A DNA stretch of 64,000 bases from Paenibacillus cellulositrophicus. GTDB taxonomy: Bacteria > Bacillota > Bacilli > Paenibacillales > Paenibacillaceae. Shown one piece after another: positions 62,201-64,000 of the stretch (positions within the stretch are counted from its first letter, which is position 1; each line of letters begins with the position of its first letter). The DNA lies in contig NZ_CP045295.1 of the NCBI RefSeq assembly GCF_009363095.1, positions 3,405,501 to 3,469,500 on the forward strand, in the 5' to 3' direction. The translations under genes were made by a program, and so were the position numbers. The notes under the pieces are model-generated. The model worked only from the letters and a program-made list of their open reading frames with translations. It did not search any database and had not been told where the DNA came from.

Positions 62201-62653
62201 TCAGCGGGTTCCCACGTTAAAATCCACTTCCTCGATCAATTCGATAATTTCGCCGTTCGGGCTGTGCAGGACCGCATTGCGGACCCTAAGCGGCGGCTCA
62301 CCCAGCTCCAGATTCCCCGGCTCCACATAAATTCGCGCCCCGTGAGCGAGCGCCTTGTCCACCATCTCGTCCACATGATCCACGTAGAATGCCAGATGCA
62401 GCAGGGCGCCGTGCTTTACTTCCTCGCGCGAAGGCGCCTTATCCCCCTCGGCCGGAACCTCGGCGCCGCGGTCGAACACCTCAATGCAGGTCCGCCCGTC
62501 AGGCGAAACTAGCATCGAAGCCGTCTTAATTTTAAACGCAGGCAGGCTCCAGGAGTGACCGACCGTAAACCCGAGAACCCGGATATAAAAATCAAGCGTT
62601 CCTTCATAATCCTCTGCCTGAATGGCCGCATGGGCCAGTCCTTTCACGCTCAT
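62201..62653 (-). CDS. VOC-superfamily protein (glyoxalase/bleomycin-resistance fold)
   Basis: About 150 residues with two beta-alpha-beta-beta-beta units. KGLAHAAIQAEDYEGTLDFYIRVLG-type start (His near 8 as first metal ligand), GALLHLAFYVDHVDEMVDKA (second His) and SPNGEIIELIEE (Glu ligand) are as in metal-dependent VOC enzymes such as lactoylglutathione lyases. Substrate unknown. The ATG at 62653 is 8 nt from GGGAG; the ATG at 62659 abuts it. Divergent from the Lrp gene. Confidence 0.85.
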   Translation of the reverse strand: MSVKGLAHAAIQAEDYEGTLDFYIRVLGFTVGHSWSLPAFKIKTASMLVSPDGRTCIEVFDRGAEVPAEGDKAPSREEVKHGALLHLAFYVDHVDEMVDKALAHGARIYVEPGNLELGEPPLRVRNAVLHSPNGEIIELIEEVDFNVGTR

Positions 62654-62809
62654 AACCATCTCTCCCTTTGTGTTTTTCGTACCGTTTTTATTTTATAGAT
62701 TCATTTTCGCGATCGACATGCATGGAATAAGGAATTGGTCCTTCCCGATTTGCATAAAATAAGTTATTTTCGTATGCTTACCTTATCTTTAGATCAAGTT
62801 ACAGGAGAG

Positions 62810-63253
62810 ATGGCGAATTTGAGCACGACAGTTGACGAGATCGACCTGAAAATTTTAAAGCTTCTGCAGCATGAAGCGCGAATGCCGATCGCCCAGATCA
62901 GCAAGCAGATTGCCATGTCCCAGCCTTCCGTGAAGGAGCGGATCGTTAAGCTCGAGGAACGGGGTGTGATCACGGGGTACAGCACGGATCTGAATTTGCG
63001 GGAGCTGCAGCGGGGAACGACCTCCTTTATCCTGATGAAGACCGAGCAATGCAGCGAGCTGGTGGAATTTTGCACGCAGTCCAAGCAAGTGACGGGCTTG
63101 TTCCGTATCAGCGGGGAGTACAACTATCTCATTCACGTCCAGACGGGGTCCGTGGACGAGGTAGCCGACTTCCAGGACGCCCTAGCAAGGTTCGGCCCGT
63201 CGAAATCGCATATCAGCCTGAAAAATATATTGGATCACCGGATTTTGCTGTGA
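62810..63253 (+). CDS. Lrp/AsnC-family transcriptional regulator
   Basis: 147 residues. N-terminal helix-turn-helix VDEIDLKILKLLQHEARMPI and ISKQIAMSQPSVKERIVKLE; C-terminal RAM/AsnC ligand-binding domain (about 70-145) with SGEYNYLIHVQTGSVDEVAD. The ATG at 62810 follows ACAGGAGAG; an in-frame ATG at 62735 lies 25 codons upstream without support. Lrp proteins sense amino acids and often act on neighbouring genes. The target is unknown; the VOC gene (divergent) and the GNAT gene (downstream) are candidates. Confidence 0.9.
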   Translation: MANLSTTVDEIDLKILKLLQHEARMPIAQISKQIAMSQPSVKERIVKLEERGVITGYSTDLNLRELQRGTTSFILMKTEQCSELVEFCTQSKQVTGLFRISGEYNYLIHVQTGSVDEVADFQDALARFGPSKSHISLKNILDHRILL

Positions 63254-63298
63254 TAGAGCCGGTGTGTCCTTATTCTGCCCAATAGGAGGAGAACCGTA

Positions 63299-63325
63299 AT
63301 GACGGCACAGCTTGTATTTCGTTAA
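63299..63325 (+). CDS. Candidate 8-codon leader peptide upstream of satA-like gene
   Basis: MTAQLVFR followed by TAA, with a strong AGGAGG 9 nt before the ATG. It lies 81 nt upstream of the acetyltransferase start. Short leaders of this kind control several antibiotic-resistance genes, but no clear alternative hairpins masking the next ribosome binding site were seen. It may instead be the remnant of a lost gene. Confidence 0.35.
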   Translation: MTAQLVFR

Positions 63326-63406
63326 GTCAGAGCCCCGCCTTCGGATTGCACGGTAACATTTTGGCCTATGTTCAAAATCCAACCGCGAATCAGGAGGATA
63401 CGATAA

Positions 63407-63958
63407 ATGGATATTCAGATCAGGGAAATGACAGACCGGGACCACCCGGAGCACATTCAGATCGACGGCAGCTTTACGGTAGATTCCGAGCTCGTTTTGT
63501 CCGTTACGGACCAAGGGATCGGTTACACGGTTAAACCCGTCGTGCCCAGTTATCAAAAAAGCTACCCCGACGAGGCGGACCAGGGCGACAGCGGAAATTT
63601 GTCGGAGTACATCGGCCGTCCGGACCGTGCAGTCTACCTGGCCATAGCGGGAGATCGGGCCGTCGGCCGGATCATGCTGGCGAAAAATTGGAACGGGTAC
63701 GCTTATATCGAAGATCTTCGGGTGGATCGAGACGCCCGGGGACACGGCATCGGCCGGAAATTGATCGAGCAGGCGGTGCTCTGGGCCAAGGCCGGCCACA
63801 CGCCCGGCCTCATGCTGGAGACGCAGAGCAACAACGTGCGGGCATGCCAATTTTATGAAAGCTGCGGATTTGTTATTGGAGGCTTTGATTCTTATCTATA
63901 CCGGGGCTTTAAAGAGCATTCGCAGGAAACGGCTGTTTTCTGGTACCTGCTGTTCTAG
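63407..63958 (+). CDS. satA: GNAT acetyltransferase, streptothricin acetyltransferase (SatA)-like
   Basis: 183 residues. The acetyl-CoA motif is RDARGHGIGRKLIEQA (about 107-122), preceded by AYIEDLRVD. The patterns LMLETQSNNVRACQFYESCG and FVIGGFDSYLYRG (about 143-172) are highly characteristic of streptothricin N-acetyltransferases such as SatA of Bacillus. The N-terminal region (IQIDGSFTVDSELVLSVTD) also fits that family. It would acetylate the beta-lysine of streptothricin. Start ATG with AGGAGG 9 nt upstream. Preceded by a candidate leader peptide. After the stop, 63959-64000 shows nothing. Confidence 0.88.
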   Translation: MDIQIREMTDRDHPEHIQIDGSFTVDSELVLSVTDQGIGYTVKPVVPSYQKSYPDEADQGDSGNLSEYIGRPDRAVYLAIAGDRAVGRIMLAKNWNGYAYIEDLRVDRDARGHGIGRKLIEQAVLWAKAGHTPGLMLETQSNNVRACQFYESCGFVIGGFDSYLYRGFKEHSQETAVFWYLLF

Positions 63959-64000
63959 CGGTCAAAGGGATGTCAACTCAGCATATAAACCGCGATGAGA

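Overview
The window reads as chromosomal DNA of a GC-rich, spore-forming, polysaccharide-degrading Firmicute, most likely a Paenibacillus. Four things point there: strong AAGGAGG-type ribosome binding sites, many GTG/TTG starts, spore-coat type CotH and CotB-like genes, and YesM/YesN-type two-component pairs beside CUT1 sugar ABC operons that lack their own ATPase. Secreted glycoside hydrolases (GH74, GH8, GH87) and a copper-amine-oxidase-N surface protein fit too. No rRNA, tRNA, CRISPR, IS element or prophage was seen.

Layout. 1-2.3 kb: sugar kinase plus GH4 6-phospho-beta-glucosidase. 2.6-3.9 kb: Bcr/CflA drug exporter. 4.3-10.3 kb: a CUT1 importer with its membrane sensor kinase and AraC-type response regulator. 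10.5-12.6 kb: small housekeeping genes and a LacI regulator. 13.0-19.5 kb: secreted GH74 xyloglucanase and a 1201-residue surface protein with eight tandem modules. 19.7-24.4 kb: a Bce-type antimicrobial-peptide sensing and detoxification module with a recognisable BceR box. 24.4-28.8 kb: a spore-surface-like cluster (CotH kinase, CotB-like protein with a Thr/Lys repeat tail, 45-aa membrane protein, ArsB-like permease, second CotB-like protein). 29.1-35.6 kb: MalT-like regulator converging on a DrrAB-type ABC plus two-component operon. 36.1-39.7 kb: heterodimeric ABC exporter behind an operator-like palindrome. 39.8-48.7 kb: GH8 glucanase/chitosanase, aminoglycoside-phosphotransferase-like protein, AraC/MFS pair and a large GH87 alpha-1,3-glucanase. 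49.2-54.3 kb: SGNH protein, a small membrane protein, GH4 alpha-galactosidase with divergent AraC regulator, and an ArsR/AHSA1 pair. 54.5-62.0 kb: an alpha-L-fucosidase operon with Lpl-type CUT1 importer and membrane-bound AraC regulator. 62.2-64 kb: VOC protein, Lrp regulator and a streptothricin-acetyltransferase-like GNAT.

Much of the content is one theme: secreted enzymes open plant and fungal glucans (xyloglucan, beta-1,3-1,4-glucan or chitosan, alpha-1,3-glucan), CUT1 importers bring in oligosaccharides, and cytoplasmic GH4 and GH29 enzymes finish the job. Several of these genes carry catabolite-responsive-element-like or other palindromic sites upstream. A second theme is defence against antibiotics: the Bce module, drug exporters, an APH-like protein and a SatA-like protein.

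The least expected signals are (i) a family of about 110-bp structured intergenic repeats (seven copies or remnants at four loci, all in one orientation, with paired changes in their stem), (ii) the CotH/CotB-like/permease cluster, and (iii) orphan Shine-Dalgarno sequences far upstream of the GH8 and GH87 starts. All coordinates come from reading the sequence; no database search was run.
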